64,000 nucleotides of DNA, taken from NCBI GenBank assembly GCA_964019155.1, contig OZ025239.1:83288416-83352415 (forward strand), given 5' to 3'. The translations under genes and the position numbers were made by a program. Below are positions 52,741 to 64,000 of this stretch, one piece after another. How positions within the stretch are numbered: position 1 is the first letter of the stretch; the number at the start of each line of letters is the position of its first letter. The notes under the pieces were generated by a model. The model was not told the DNA's origin. It was given only the letters and a program-made list of their open reading frames with translations, and made no database searches. This DNA comes from Osedax fenrisi (taxonomy: Eukaryota; Annelida; Polychaeta; Sabellida; Siboglinidae).

Positions 52741-53345
52741 TGGGAGGGAAGGGGTAGTGGCCGAAGACGGAGTAGTGGTCGTTTTAATTAACGCTTAAAT
52801 GGTGCTAAATAGGATAACAAGTTCTATATACAATATTTAGATAATCAAAATGTCTATAATATAAAGTAAATTTTGTTTTAAAATAATTAATTAATTACTC
52901 TAATTTATTACATAATAATTTTTTGTCAAATTTTAACAAAAACATGATTATATATATTTATACTTATTTATGTGTGTGAGTGTGTGTATATAATTAAATC
53001 ATTGAATCAAATAAGGTTCGTATGCATCATAAATATAATTATTTAATATTATATAATTAACAAAATATAAATCGAATACATTACGAGACTATACTACTAT
53101 CTCATTTTCTGGTACTAGCGGCCACTACTACGGCCTTGCCTTATTTTAGTGCTTTTTTTAATACCTAATCAAACGTTTATATTATTAGGTTAAACACTTT
53201 ATATATAAAAATGAAATCACAGTATTCTAGAACTATATGATTTCTAGCTAATTCAAAAAAATAAGAGCCTAAATTCAGTATTTATCGATATATTAGAAAT
53301 CTTCTGAGGCATATTAATTATCGGCCACTACTACCTTCCCTCCCC
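52741..53345. mobile_element. TA-flanked MITE with GGGAGGGAAGG ends
   Basis: A 605-bp element with left end TGGGAGGGAAGGGGTAGTGG plus CCG and right end CGGCCACTACTACCTTCCCT plus CCCC, each bordered by TA. The sub-terminal motif GTAGTGGCCG recurs internally near 52773 (AGTAGTGGTCG) and near 53118 (GCGGCCACTACTACGGCC). This parallels families M and P with a different motif. No ORF. A G/A-rich stretch with GGATCGGGATCGGG just upstream (52570-52680) is unexplained. Confidence 0.8.
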
Positions 53346-53498
53346 TACTATATATGGTATAGTTAATTATGGTATATATCATATTCTATGACATCATATA
53401 AAAAATGTTATATATTATATAATTGTATGATTTATTAGGTAATGACGTAGACGTAACATCATCGTGTAGCTATTAATCTGTCACTGAACTATGGTATT

Positions 53499-56400
53499 CT
53501 ATTGATGCAGTGATGCCTGCAAGGGCATCGTACTCTTTCTCCTATCACTTTTAGAGCAGCGTTTATTTAATAGGGTATTGATATTCTTAACGTTGACGCT
53601 CATTCTGCTGAACCTCCTCTTGCTGATGAAATCTTCGACCGGAAGTTGATCTGAAGGAATGCACTGAACGATAAACAGGAACTATAATATAATAAATGTG
53701 TATATAATCATATGAATTTTTTAGACTAAATTATCACAAAATAGTAATTTAAGTAAGTTAAATTACAGCATTTATATATATATATAAATATAATTAGTAA
53801 GTTAAGCCATTACATAATAAATATATATATATATATTTTTAGGATTAGTATAGATATCAATAATGTATTATAATGAATATATTGATATAATTTACTTTGT
53901 TATTAATACTGTTTCTGTTATTAAAACAACAATTGTTAATGGCACACCAATTAATGTATTCAAATTATTTATATACAGTACTGTAGTTCTTTGTATACAT
54001 ATATGAAATATATAATCAGATGTACTTCGCTATATATAATGCAATCGTTATTGTTATAATTATTTTGGTGGAGCATTGTCATGTATCTAGTGACTTAGAT
54101 GAAGTTGTTACTGACCGATGTCGACGGATTGCTCAGAGCCGGCGGACTGATGAGGTTTGCCCCCTGCTGCACCCCTCCTTTTACCGCCAGATACTCGTGA
54201 ATCTTTTAAAGTGACAGCCCCTGCGTTGTGGCCCCCAGTCATGTACCTGCGAAGTACGTACCGTATCGGTTATCAGCGTACTGTAGTCGTAGTACTACTA
54301 CGGTGTGTAGATGAGGCTGTAGGCTATAGCTAACGTCACCATGGTAATATCACAGCCCATCACATCGATAGCTACTGATATATTATACCCGATTTTATTA
54401 TAGAGTGTATGCTGTACAGTGTACAGTGTACAGTAAGAGTGATTACCTGCAACACATTTTTCTGGCTCAGTGATTTTAGGTTAACTTTAAATGTTATAAG
54501 ACATATGCAAACAAATTATTAAAGTTGAGCTTATATTAACAAATCGTTAAAAATTTGTTAAAAAAGACATTGAAAAGTATTAGGTATATAGAAAAATAAT
54601 TTATAACGAAAATTTACGAATATATATGAAATAAGTTCCTACAATTTAATTCTATAATATTTGTTATTCCTAACTCTTATTGTAGAAGATATGATATCGG
54701 TTTTCTAAAAAATATTATAAAAAGTGAAGAAAAAAATGTTGGTTCTTTTTTTATATACCTTTTTGAAAAATATATAGTAAAAGTTGTATAAATATGAAAT
54801 TTTTATAAATTATATATCTTTTTATTAATTTACATTTTATATTCTTTAGATATATAAATAAATTTAAAATCAAATGTCATTCATATATTTAAAAAAAGTG
54901 TTTTAAAAAGAGTTTTAAAAAAAATCTTTGAAATTTCATTAATTTCTTTTATAGGAAAAAAAATTAAACAATTATATTTTATTTATTTTCCATTATTATC
55001 ATAGTTATTCTAGGGTTACGATCAAAAAGGACGAGTTGAGGTGCAAAGGTTACATTTTAAATGCGAAATCAATTTTTATAGGCTCACTTTGGGATGTAAT
55101 GCAACTAAAAAAACCAAACAGGACAAAACTAAACCAATTAAACCAAATAACCCACAAATATATATACAAAATATATGTATATACTATTAATTCGTATTTC
55201 AAATGTAACCTTTAACTCTCAACTCGTCCTTTTTGATCGTCTCCCGTTATTCTATATGCTATTAACATTTCATATTACAAAAACAATTAATAGTAAGTTA
55301 AAATTCAGTTTTTATTCATTTTCGAAATTCCCATGTTAAATTACATATTCTCTCGGTATTAAATTTCGAGGAAGTATATAAATCAGATTTATTATTTCAT
55401 GTTGTAAAGCATGAAATAATGGAGAAGTTAATAAACAAATGAATTTGTTTTTGCGAGGACTTCCCCAATCATCATATTCTAGATAAGTTAGATTCTCATG
55501 AGTAAAAAATGTAAATATAAATAATTAAAATGTAAAGAATAAAAAATATGTATCAATAAGTCAAGTTAAAATAAATGATGTAAAGAATAAAAAATATGTA
55601 TCAATAAGTCAAGTTTAAAATAGATGATGTAAAGAATAAAAAAATATGTATCAATAAGTCAAGTTTAAAAATAAATATGAAAAGTTATATAAAAAATCAC
55701 AGAAACGAGTTGAATTCTGAATACCAAACTATAATGAAATGAAATAACTAACCAAACAAAAATACAACATACAAACTAAAATTAATAAACTGAAAGATAT
55801 AATAAATAGTAAAAAAAAAAAAGTACCCGTAAAAAAAATAAAAAAATTAGATAATTATTGATTACAATCAATTGTTTAATTAATTTTCATATTTTGATAA
55901 AAGATGTTTTTTTAATATTTTTTTAAAGTTTTTTATATACATTTTTGTAAATAATAACTTATTTAAACATAAATTATTCCATGATTTAGGGCCTTTAAAT
56001 GATAATGAATTATGATGACGGCTTGATTTTATATAAGGTAATTTAAAATTATGAAAAGTATTTTTGTATATATTATTATATGTAGGAAATAATAATGAAA
56101 TTCTGCTTGGGCATTTCTTTAAATGTACATTATGCATGAATAAAATATTTTTATAAATTATTAAATCTTTAAATTTTAATATATTAGAACTTAAAAATAA
56201 ATTGTTAGTATTAGTCAAAATAAAAATATTATTGACAATTTTAAAGATGTTTTTATTTACAATTCGAATAGCCTTTTTTTGTAGAGTTGAAATGCATTGA
56301 AGGTTATTATTACAATTATTTCCCCAAATTTCTAAACAATACATGATATGAGGCAAAAAAAAGGAATTATAAAGTAGCTTTAAAATATATATAGGTAAAT

Positions 56401-59400
56401 AGCTTAGCTTTCTTAATATATAAATAACATGTGATAATTTCAATTGTATTTTCCTTATATGTTCTTTAAAATTTAAATTATTATCTATAATAACACCAAG
56501 AAAAGTATAACTAGATACTAAGCATATATTAGTTGAATTAATAGATATAGCTTTAATAATATGAGCATCTTTGTAAGGTAATACTTTTGTTTTATCAATA
56601 TTTAATATTAATCTATTGTTAGTGAACCATTCATGTAAATTTAAAATAACTACATTTAAACTATTACATAGAATCTTATTACTTGGTTCACTAATGCTAA
56701 CCGAAGTATCGTCAGCAAAAAGTATAAGATTAAAATTAATATTTAAATTATGTAAGGCCATATGGATATCATTTATATATAAAATAAAAAGTAAGGGTCC
56801 CAAAATGGATCCCTGTGGTACCCCAACATTAATGATATTTCTTTCAGAAAGTTCATTATCTATTCTAGTTGATAAAATTCGATCTTTCAGATAGCTCTCA
56901 ATTAAACGATTAGAAGTGCCCCTAAAACCATAATATGTTAACTTGTTTAATAGAATCTTATGATCTACAAGATCGAATGCTTTTTTTAGATCTAGAAATA
57001 ATGAGGCTACTTTATTATTCCTTTCTAAGTTAGATTCAATAAAATTATAGTGATCATATAGTGCGTGCGAGGTTGAAGAATTTCTAATAAAACCATATTG
57101 TTTAGCATACAATGAATTATGTTTGTCGATAAAATGTAGAAATCTATTATAAATTATGTTCTCTAAAATCTTTGAAAATTGAGATAATAAGGAAATCGGT
57201 CTATAGTTATTAATATCATCTAGTTTTCCTTTTTTTAAAAGGGGGGTTATTACTGATATTTTCATATTATCTGGAATAGTAGAGTCACAAATTATTAAGT
57301 TAAAAATGTAAATTAGTGGATCTAAAATAAAATTCAAAACAATTTTGATTATATTCATGTCAATGTTACAAAAATCTAATGAAGATTTAGATTTACAATC
57401 CCCAATAGCTGTCAAAATATCATTAGCAGATATAGGTGAAAAATAAAATGTATTTTTTTTGAGGATTTTTTAAATATCTCTCGTGGGATGATCTATTTTC
57501 ACTATTAACTATTGGTAAGCACTTATCTTGTAGATCAGTAGTTATTGAACTAAAAAACTTATTAAATGCACTTTTTCTTTCACAATTACTAAATATATTA
57601 TTACCATAACAGATATTATCGGGAATGGTATTATATTTTTTATGATCAGTTAATTTCTTAATTTTAACCCACATATCTGAACAATTATTGTTACAAAAAA
57701 ATTGTTTATAAGCTGCATTCTTTTGTCTACGTATTATAGCATTTACCTTGTTTCTATATATCTTATATCTATTAATACTTACTGTATTTTTCAAAGTAAG
57801 AGAATCTCGATATAATTTTTTTTTTTTTTAATAGAATTTTTAATTTTATTATTAATCCATATAATATTATTATTATTAATTTTTTTTTTATTATTATTAA
57901 TCGTGTGTGAAATAAATGGGCAATTTTTATCATATAGATTACTGAAAGTTTCTAGAAAAACATTAAACACTTTATTAACATCACTGCTGCTTTTCATTGT
58001 AGACCAATCATATGCAGCTAGATCATTAGTAAAATTAATAATATTTTGCGTAGACACATTTCTTTTTAATAAATAATTAGTTTTGATAGGCTGATTAGAT
58101 GAATAATTAGAAGAAAAATTAAAAAATAAAGGTAAATGGTCTGATATATCTGCTGAAAGAGTACAGGATAAAGATTCTGGAACAAATAAAGTATTAATAA
58201 AAAAATTATCAATTTGAGTGGATATTTTATTAGTAATACGTGTTGGTGTGTCAGAAAGTCTACTAATGAATCCTAATTGATTTAAAATATTATAAATGCA
58301 TGAGAATCTAACTTATCTAATAAATTTATATTAAAATCACCACAAAAAATTAAATTATAACAATTAAAATTAGAAAAATGTTTATAAATAAAATCATAAA
58401 ACAATTGTTTATTATAATTTGGTCGTCTATATAATAAACATATATGTATATAATTATAAGAAATATTATAAAATTTAAGTTTAAAAGTCATCATATCAAT
58501 ATCATCAGGTATTTGATCAGTTAACTCTTCTACGATAGATGCCTCCAAACTTTTATCAACTAATGCTAATACTCCACCACCTCGATTCTTTTTCTTACAT
58601 AAACGATTTAACTGAAATACATTATATGTAGGAAAATAAATTGAAGGATTATCATGATTTGTTAACCAAGTTTCCGTTAAAAGTATTATATTGAATTTAT
58701 TGTGTATACAACTAAGATATTCCGTAAGAAGGTTAATATTTTTATTAAAACTACATATATTTAAAAGAAATATTGATATATCATCTCTCTTTGTAACATT
58801 TGAATTATAAGAATCAATAGATAATAACTTATAATTCATTATGTAAATATATAAAAATGTAAATATAAAAAATATAAAATAAATGTATAATAAGGAAATA
58901 AAAAAACAGAAGAACAAAATATAAACGGAACATAATAAAAACGGAAAATTACGAAGTCAACAACACAAAATAAAATAAAAGAACGAAATAAAAACGGAAA
59001 ATTTATATATATTTATCAAGTAAAACAATATCGGTTATGGCTATTTGTGAATCTGAATTATCCTTATCGATACTTATATAAACTGAATTTTTATATATCC
59101 AAGTTTTATGGATTTTTTTAGATTTTACCAATCCTCGTGCTTTATAAAAAATATTATTAGAATTTACGTAAGGAAATATATTATAGTCAGAATTTAAAAT
59201 GTTTGTTTTATTCTTTAGTATATCTATTTTAGTATAAATAGAATTCAGTTTTATGATAGGATAGATTCCTATATTTATTGTTTATATTTTTTTTAGTAGA
59301 ATTAGACTTAGAATTATCAACAATATCTTTATTTAATTTCGGTTTAATTATATTGATATTTACAATGTCATTTATATTGATTTTTAAATCAAGATTGGTA

Positions 59401-62400
59401 TTTATAAATTCCGTAAATGTATTTTTATTAGTAAAATCAATATTTTCAATATTATCTGTTATAATTTCATCCGTGTTCGACTTAAAAAATATAATACTAT
59501 TATTATTATCAAAATTGCTTTCTAATTCAGAAATATTTTTATGGATTTGTGCTGGAAGTACCTTAATTGAATCGGAATTTTTACCTAATTCAGATTTAAC
59601 TACTTCCCCTAGCCTTTCGTTATCACGTTTAAAAGATCATGTATTAAACTAGTTTGAAAATTAACTATTTCAGTTAACTTATCTACTTTACTAGTTAGAT
59701 TATTAAATAAAGATATTAATTTTTCATTCGATAATGGGGCCATATCAATTTTTGGTATATGTATGTATAAAGTAATTTATTAAATACATATATATATATA
59801 TATATATATAAATTATATATAGGTTATATATATTATATATTATATAGATCATATATCAAAGAACATAAAGATAATATATATTTTAAAAAGTTATGCAATA
59901 TTATGTAATAATAGAATATATAAGAATTAATACATATAGAATTTATAAATAATTAACATTTATAAATATGCATATAATACAATTTATTTGAATACTAAGA
60001 TAAATTATATAAAGTCAAAACTATATAAATTCAATGTAAAATGAATGAATAGAAGAAAAAAAAAAAAAAATTACCAATCAATAAATTTATGAAAAGAAAC
60101 TGTGAATAGAAATATACAGGTATAATAAAACTATGTATTATTCAGTGATGATTAGAGAATTATGTAAACATACTAAAATAAAAAATGCATATAAATGCAA
60201 TAATTAATTACAGAAAATTAAAATAATAAGTTTATCATGAGCATTATATGTTTATGGAAATTATGTATAAATTACACATTAAGAGCACTTATCTGTTGGT
60301 CCGATTATTTGGATAAACGTTATCAATAAATGAATTAATGTTGACAGAAGTAAACAGGAAGTTGAAAAAAGATTATGTATTAAATATGTATTAATAAATC
60401 TATATGAATTATAAAAAATGTATGGTTTAAACATTATGATGAATTGAATGATGTTATTAATGTAATCTTAAATCTACATGAAATAACTCTTAAAGATCTA
60501 CGATTAATATACTATTAAATCACAAAAAACTTATGTTTTTTATATAAATGTATGATAAAAATGAATACAAAATGGTACTTATATTTAACTATGGATAAAT
60601 GATGTAGAATATCTTAATTAAAAATTGAAATAAACTATATATTATATATTTATAATTACTATATATACTTATATACATATCATAGATATACACACACGTA
60701 CAATTCTGGGGATCATAGATATCAGGAAGACAGTAACCTATGAGACGTCCGTTTCATTTCCAGACAAGAGGGATATGCGCATCGATCTTTACGATCGTAT
60801 ATCATACCCTTTAGGATGTATTGTCTTGATACAGGAAGTAGAGGAGTACCGTTCACATCCATTATACCTTCGATACATAATATAAGATATTTATATAAAC
60901 TTTTCTATTTATTAAATATTGTTTTTGTAATTTTGTATTAATAATATTTAACTGTAACCATGTCAGACGTTACATTGCAAAATGTGTCTAATGTATGTAT
61001 TTAAATTAAAAAAATTAAATTTATCTATCTACTAACGCAATATTATTAGGTACACATATGTATATATAATCTAAGTACGTATTGGTATTGTTAACAGTAT
61101 AGTGTTATATTAATGAATGCATTAATGATTACACTGGGATGTCGATATAGAATATTAACGGCTGGAAACAATACTATACTCCAAGAATATGTTTAGTTAG
61201 TTTCTCTATATATCGTAATTATGACTTACTATTTTATAACTTTTTGTACTACGAAATATATACTTTTATTGGTATTTTTAATTTTTAAATGATTAATTGT
61301 AGGTACTAAATTGTATGTCATACATGGTAGATATTTCTATTCAATTGAAATTAAAAAATATAATCACTTAGAGGAAAGTAACTTAATACGGACACTTTAA
61401 CAATAAATTGTCTTGCCATTTTATGACTTATTATTTGTATTCAAAAATTACAATATATTAATATTATATAATTATAGATATTATTGTGATTTTAAAATTT
61501 AATTTAATCTTTTAATTCCATAGATAAAAACGGGGGTGTCCGTATTCGGTGGCCATATTATAATACGGACACCCCATATTATAATACGGACATCCTATAT
61601 ACCACTAGATAAATTATATATTATTGATGAATCAATTAGATATATTACAATTACATTATTTATAATTAATTTTATGAACAATTTATTCTAATTTAATATA
61701 TTTTTAATTAATAATACAATTTAAATATCTAAATAATACTTTTTTTAGATTTAGCTCTATTGGTGATATTCATATGATAACGCACGCGATTTTTATGAAA
61801 ATCATAATAGTTCATATGCTGCGCGCTGATTGGTTATAGGGTGTCCGTATTAAGACATCTTGAGTGTCCGTATTAGGAACTTATATCACCTCTAGATATA
61901 TACTTATAACTTAATGAATATTTGATAACAAATATAAAAATGATATATATAATTTTTATAATGCTTTATTTTTTAATAATATATTGTAATATTTTATATC
62001 GATACATTTGTATATTCTTGAGAAGTTGACATTTATTTCATACATTTAAAACGTAATAAAAAAAGCAGTTTATTGGATAGGCCGGATATCAGCAATATTT
62101 TGAATAATTAAAAAATATAAAAATACTTTTTTAGACTATATATATAATTATGAATATTTTATTTATTTAACACTTTTTTTTAGGATTTATGGTTTCTGAG
62201 ATAACGAGAGTGTCCGTATTCGGTTACTTTCCCCTAAATCAATAAGAACAAATCATTGATCACAAAATGAAAGTTTTCAATAATCATTTTAAGGACCGGA
62301 TATCTATATATAGATGTAATTATATAGGTATAGAATAAGTATACTTGAGAATATATTCTCAAGTATACTCCCAGCTAACAGTAATATTCTCATAATAGCA

Positions 62401-62912
62401 GCATAACAGAATATTTAATAGCCTCAAATGTTTACAGTGTGCTATTAAATATACTGATTTTTCAATGGAATTACGGACTGTAAGTATATATTTTAGTTAA
62501 AAATTAATGTATATTACTGGTGTCTTTGTGAAACAATCATGGAAAAAAATATATCACTGAGAACTATATATTTCTGAGTACGTACCACGAAATATAACAT
62601 AACTTAAGCATTGAACAGTATACTTGCAGGCACGTTTCTTTCTGTAATTTCCGCGAGTAAACGGTGTATGTCCTAGATTTAAGCGGTGTATGTCCTTAAT
62701 TAAAAGGCCTATGGCATAGAGTTAAGTTGCCTATGTATTATAGTTTAGCGTCCTATGTCCAAAATGTAATCGGCCTATGTTCTGTATGAGTTAATATAAC
62801 CCTCGACGTATTTCTCTAGCGGAGGTTCATAGTAGGAGATGTATAGTCTGAGAGGAGACGGTTCCTGAAGAACGTCCCAACGTTTGGCGTCGGTGCGGGG
62901 AAATCTTGACAT
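53499..62912 (-). CDS. Small four-exon gene, 137 aa, family not recognised, with a LINE in intron 1
   Basis: Exons in transcript order: 62801-62912 (ATG), 54447-54465 (19 nt), 54116-54246 and 53499-53650 (TAG). Phases match at all three joins (G/GTTATA, AG/GTAATC, G/GTCAGT) and total 414 nt. The product starts MSRFPRTDAKRWDVLQEPSP, then LRLYISYYEPPLEKYV, has a glycine/lysine/serine-rich linker (SGGKRRGAAGGK) and a basic C-terminal region DQLPVEDFISKRRFSRMSVN ending CSKSDRRKS. The family is unknown. The aromatic-rich N-terminal block and basic tail suggest a small adaptor or cytoskeletal protein, but this is only a guess. The join of the first exon across an 8.3-kb intron is inferred from phase alone. 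The last three exons could instead start at their own ATG (54457). The ATG is preceded by CAA repeats. Confidence 0.55.
55013..55245. mobile_element. 233-bp MITE family T with 9-bp target duplication (MULE-like)
   Basis: Inverted ends of about 45 bp include ACGATCAAAAAGGACGAGTT on the left and AACTCGTCCTTTTTGATCGT on the right. The flanks are a perfect 9-bp repeat GTTATTCTA (55004-55012 and 55246-55254). Nine-base duplications are typical of Mutator-like elements. The interior block TTGGGATGTAATGCAACTAA recurs in degraded repeats near 2.1, 13.6 and 42.1-42.4 kb. Confidence 0.88.
55531..55670. repeat. 48-bp tandem repeat, 3 copies, near the LINE 3' end
   Basis: The unit contains TGTAAAGAATAAAAAATATG and TATCAATAAGTCAAGTT, repeated three times with single-base changes. 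It lies just beyond the 3' side of the LINE coding region (the LINE runs right to left) and may be its 3' UTR or tail. Confidence 0.8.
55880..57415 (-). pseudogene. LINE ORF2, reverse transcriptase domain (511 aa open)
   Basis: The longest open frame in the window outside repeats. RT motifs are seen in order: ISVITPLLKKGKLDDINNYR and PISLLSQFSKILE near residues 53-85, LFLDLKKAFDLVDH (first catalytic aspartate region) near 139-152, GVPQGSILGPLLFILYINDI at 198-217, and FADDTSVS with the catalytic aspartate pair at 233-240. NNRLILNIDKTK and TFLGVIIDNNLNFKEHI follow as the usual thumb-side motifs. Cysteine/histidine groupings near the C-terminus are weak. The reading continues upstream of residue 1 (ISANDILTAIGD), so the true start is the ORF2 ATG at 58839 and this is only its 3' part, separated by frameshifts. 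Confidence 0.9.
57423..58057 (-). pseudogene. LINE ORF2, linker between endonuclease and RT (two frames)
   Basis: Two overlapping reading frames (58057-57791 and 57794-57423) together cover the segment between the endonuclease and the RT, with INRYKIYRNKVNAIIRRQKN and FNKFFSSITTDL, the typical pre-RT region of this LINE group. The frame change near 57800 falls at a long T run. A further one near 57430 leads into the RT frame. Confidence 0.8.
58100..58839 (-). pseudogene. LINE ORF2, endonuclease domain
   Basis: Starts MNYKLLSIDSYN at ATG 58839. Endonuclease motifs: FLLNICSFNKN (N-terminal strand), IILLTETWLT (catalytic glutamate), a glycine-rich RGGGVLALVDKSL, CLLYRRPN and FCGDFNINLLD (GDFN). 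A frame change near 58290 is needed to continue into QLGFISRLSDTPTRI and ISDHLPLFFNF (the SDH catalytic histidine motif). All major catalytic motifs are thus present, in two frames. Confidence 0.85.
59003..59743 (-). pseudogene. LINE ORF1 with FP-like C-terminus, frameshifted
   Basis: Begins MAPLSNEKLISLFNNLTSKV with a short coiled coil (KVDKLTEIVNFQTSLIHDLL). A frame change near 59620 continues into ERLGEVVKSELGKNS. A further change near 59270 leads to the C-terminal region KARGLVKSKKIHKTWIYKNS and VYISIDKD, which resembles the FP-type C-terminal domain found in ORF1 proteins of several LINE groups (K-rich segment then TW.. and a basic strand). ORF1 proteins bind the element RNA. Identification of the domain is from pattern memory. 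Confidence 0.65.
60700..60900. other. Locally GC-richer patch, nature unknown
   Basis: A short stretch of more balanced composition within intron 1 of the 53499-62912 gene, about 1 kb upstream of the LINE ORF1. On the reverse strand it has a 40-codon open reading (MDVNGTPLLPVSRQYILKGM, then CAYPSCLEMKRTS). No splice partners are evident. It could be the 5' UTR of the LINE, a lost exon, or other transposon sequence. Confidence 0.3.
61371..62234. mobile_element. MITE family P, complete copy 2 (TA target)
   Basis: An 864-bp element with ends GAGGAAAGTAACTTAATACG plus GACAC and GTGTCCGTATTCGGTTACTT plus TCCCC, bordered by TA at 61369-61370 and 62235-62236. It is alignable with 45427-46353 along its whole length, including the internal pairs of the GTGTCCGTATTA motif and the ATTTTTATGAAAATCATAA block. 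Confidence 0.88.
62660..62786. repeat. Degenerate 22-bp tandem repeat, six copies
   Basis: Six diverged units built on a GG(C/T)(C/G)TATGT core, e.g. GCGGTGTATGTCCTTAATTA, GTTGCCTATGTATTATAG, GCGTCCTATGTCCAAAATG. It lies just inside the intron, beside the splice donor of exon 62801-62912. Confidence 0.75.
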
Positions 62913-62918
62913 TCCTTG

Positions 62919-64000
62919 CTGTTGTTGTTGTTGTTGTTGTTATTGTACACAATACATATAGGTAGCATTATATCACAGTACTAGCTTAGAGTATATTGTT
63001 GTATTACGTAATTCACGTATGGCGAAGTGAGTGTTAGTATATGCGTGAAATGCCGTACTGAGCGTACTGATGTATTGTACGCGAGCGTATATGTGTTACA
63101 TTGCTTACATTGCTTACATTATGTAATTGAAATACATATAAATAAATAATAAGTATTATAGATATTTTTATTAAAATGCGTTCACAACTAATATACCATT
63201 AGAGGAAAGTGGGGAGACTTTAATAAGTAGAAAACCTGACCAATTCTTTGGACTCATAAACTTAAAAGAACCCTTTGATAATGCTAATATTATATTAATA
63301 TTTAATGTGTAATATATATATATACATATTATTAGAATTAAAATGTTATATTAATATATTTATATAAATTTTTGTAACTAGTTATATAAATAATATTTGA
63401 TAAAAATCAAGTAATATATAATTAAACATTTTATTAATATTTAAATTAATTTTAATTTTAAAATATTTTATGATAATTGCAAATATATAATTTTTAAATT
63501 ACTCTGGTTTCTCTTCAGCCACGCATACAATTTTCGCCTTTTATTAAAGATTTCCATGGAGAGGAATACTATACTAAGTATTATATTATTCATTATATAT
63601 TTCTATCCCTACTAAGTAGGGAAAAATTATCAATGAATCATATTTTAATTAGTATACTATATCTAAATTATATTATTATATATTTTATAATATATACCAA
63701 ACTTTATTTATATTATACTAATTATTATTCTTAAGGAACCACAAATCTAACATATATTCTTATATATTTTTAATTCCAAATAATAAAAAGGTGCTTATGT
63801 ATTTACAATTGTAATGAATCATATATAAATAATATTCATAAAAGGTTCTTTGGTTTATTTGTGTCCAAAGAACCCCACAAATAGTTCGCGTACATAGTCA
63901 TCCAATGAACTCTTTATGTGAGTCTAAAGAACCTTTATTTCTAACATTATAAAGCGAATCCCAATTTAAAAATAGAATATATGCTATATATACTCTATAT
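62919..64000. other. AT-rich flank with another inverted-repeat element
   Basis: Upstream flank of the small gene. From about 63199 a TA/GAGGAAAGTGGGG end resembling the GGGGA families begins. The motif CTTTGGACTCA/AAAGAACC near 63245-63275 recurs inverted near 63843-63880 (AAAGGTTCTTTGG, TGTCCAAAGAACC) and again near 63925. This is probably a MITE reaching to or past the window end. A short open stretch after CTCTTCAG near 63519 (QFSPFIKDFHGEEYYTKYY) is too short to call. Confidence 0.45.

Larger units (their letters stand above)
55870..59743 (-). mobile_element. Decayed non-LTR retrotransposon (LINE; jockey/CR1-like group)
   Basis: In transcript order it shows ORF1 (59743-59003), an apurinic endonuclease region (58839 to about 58100), a linker region and a reverse transcriptase (57415-55880). 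This order, with an exonuclease-endonuclease-phosphatase type domain before the RT and no LTRs, is that of jockey/CR1/L2-like LINEs. ORF2 is broken by at least three frame changes, several next to long T/A runs, so some could be assembly errors, but together they indicate a dead copy. Target duplication and exact 3' end were not resolved. It lies inside intron 1 of the 53499-62912 gene, in the same orientation. Confidence 0.88.

Noticed and set aside
60960..60992. Possible forward first exon MSDVTLQNVSN with a GTATGT donor
   Set aside because: Eleven codons with no supported downstream exon within the window. Such short ATG-to-donor stretches are expected by chance.
63519..63640. Forward exon-like stretch after CTCTTCAG
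   Set aside because: No partner exon, and it lies within a putative inverted-repeat element.

Overview
The window is nuclear DNA from an animal with a very AT-rich genome. Genes are multi-exon with GT-AG introns, the preferred donor is GTTAGT, and coding exons stand out as islands of more balanced composition in A+T-rich introns. Three conserved genes were rebuilt exon by exon with matching splice phases: MRPS26 (mitochondrial ribosome), TAPT1 (ER/ciliary-base membrane protein) and CFAP206 (axoneme radial-spoke protein). MRPS26 and CFAP206 together point to a ciliated metazoan, probably an invertebrate. The species cannot be named from this sequence.

Layout. 1-6.1 kb: MRPS26 (+, 4 exons), preceded by a dispersed repeat. 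6.5-14.5 kb: TAPT1 (-, 11 exons, possible 12th), convergent with MRPS26. 16.65-17.84 kb: an intronless, very basic 393-aa gene of unknown family (+). 18.1-32.2 kb: CFAP206 (+, 16 exons, about 630 aa). Its 5.5-kb intron 10 holds a chain of same-strand, phase-compatible exons that look like a nested coiled-coil gene. 32.2-35.2 kb: nothing recognised. 35.2-39.3 kb: the last five exons of an unidentified helical protein gene (-), start not found. 39.3-53.4 kb: transposon-dominated, with MITE-like elements (one three-level nest) and a decayed 5-exon gene near 50 kb. 53.5-62.9 kb: a small gene (-, four exons, 137 aa) whose 8.3-kb first intron contains a decayed LINE (ORF1, endonuclease, reverse transcriptase) and further MITEs. 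62.9-64 kb: AT-rich DNA with another inverted-repeat element.

The strongest unusual signals are: (1) tandem repeats that begin at or next to 5' splice sites, including an 800-bp ACT array starting inside a GTTAGT donor; (2) several TA-flanked MITE families with GGGGA ends, each carrying its own sub-terminal motif repeated internally, with a nested copy that reveals the empty target site; (3) a perfect GC-rich 25-bp hairpin just upstream of the last CFAP206 exon. The three recognised genes share no operon logic. They are ordinary neighbours in a repeat-rich eukaryotic locus.

Exon coordinates were derived by reading splice sites and checking phase by hand. No alignment or transcript data were available.
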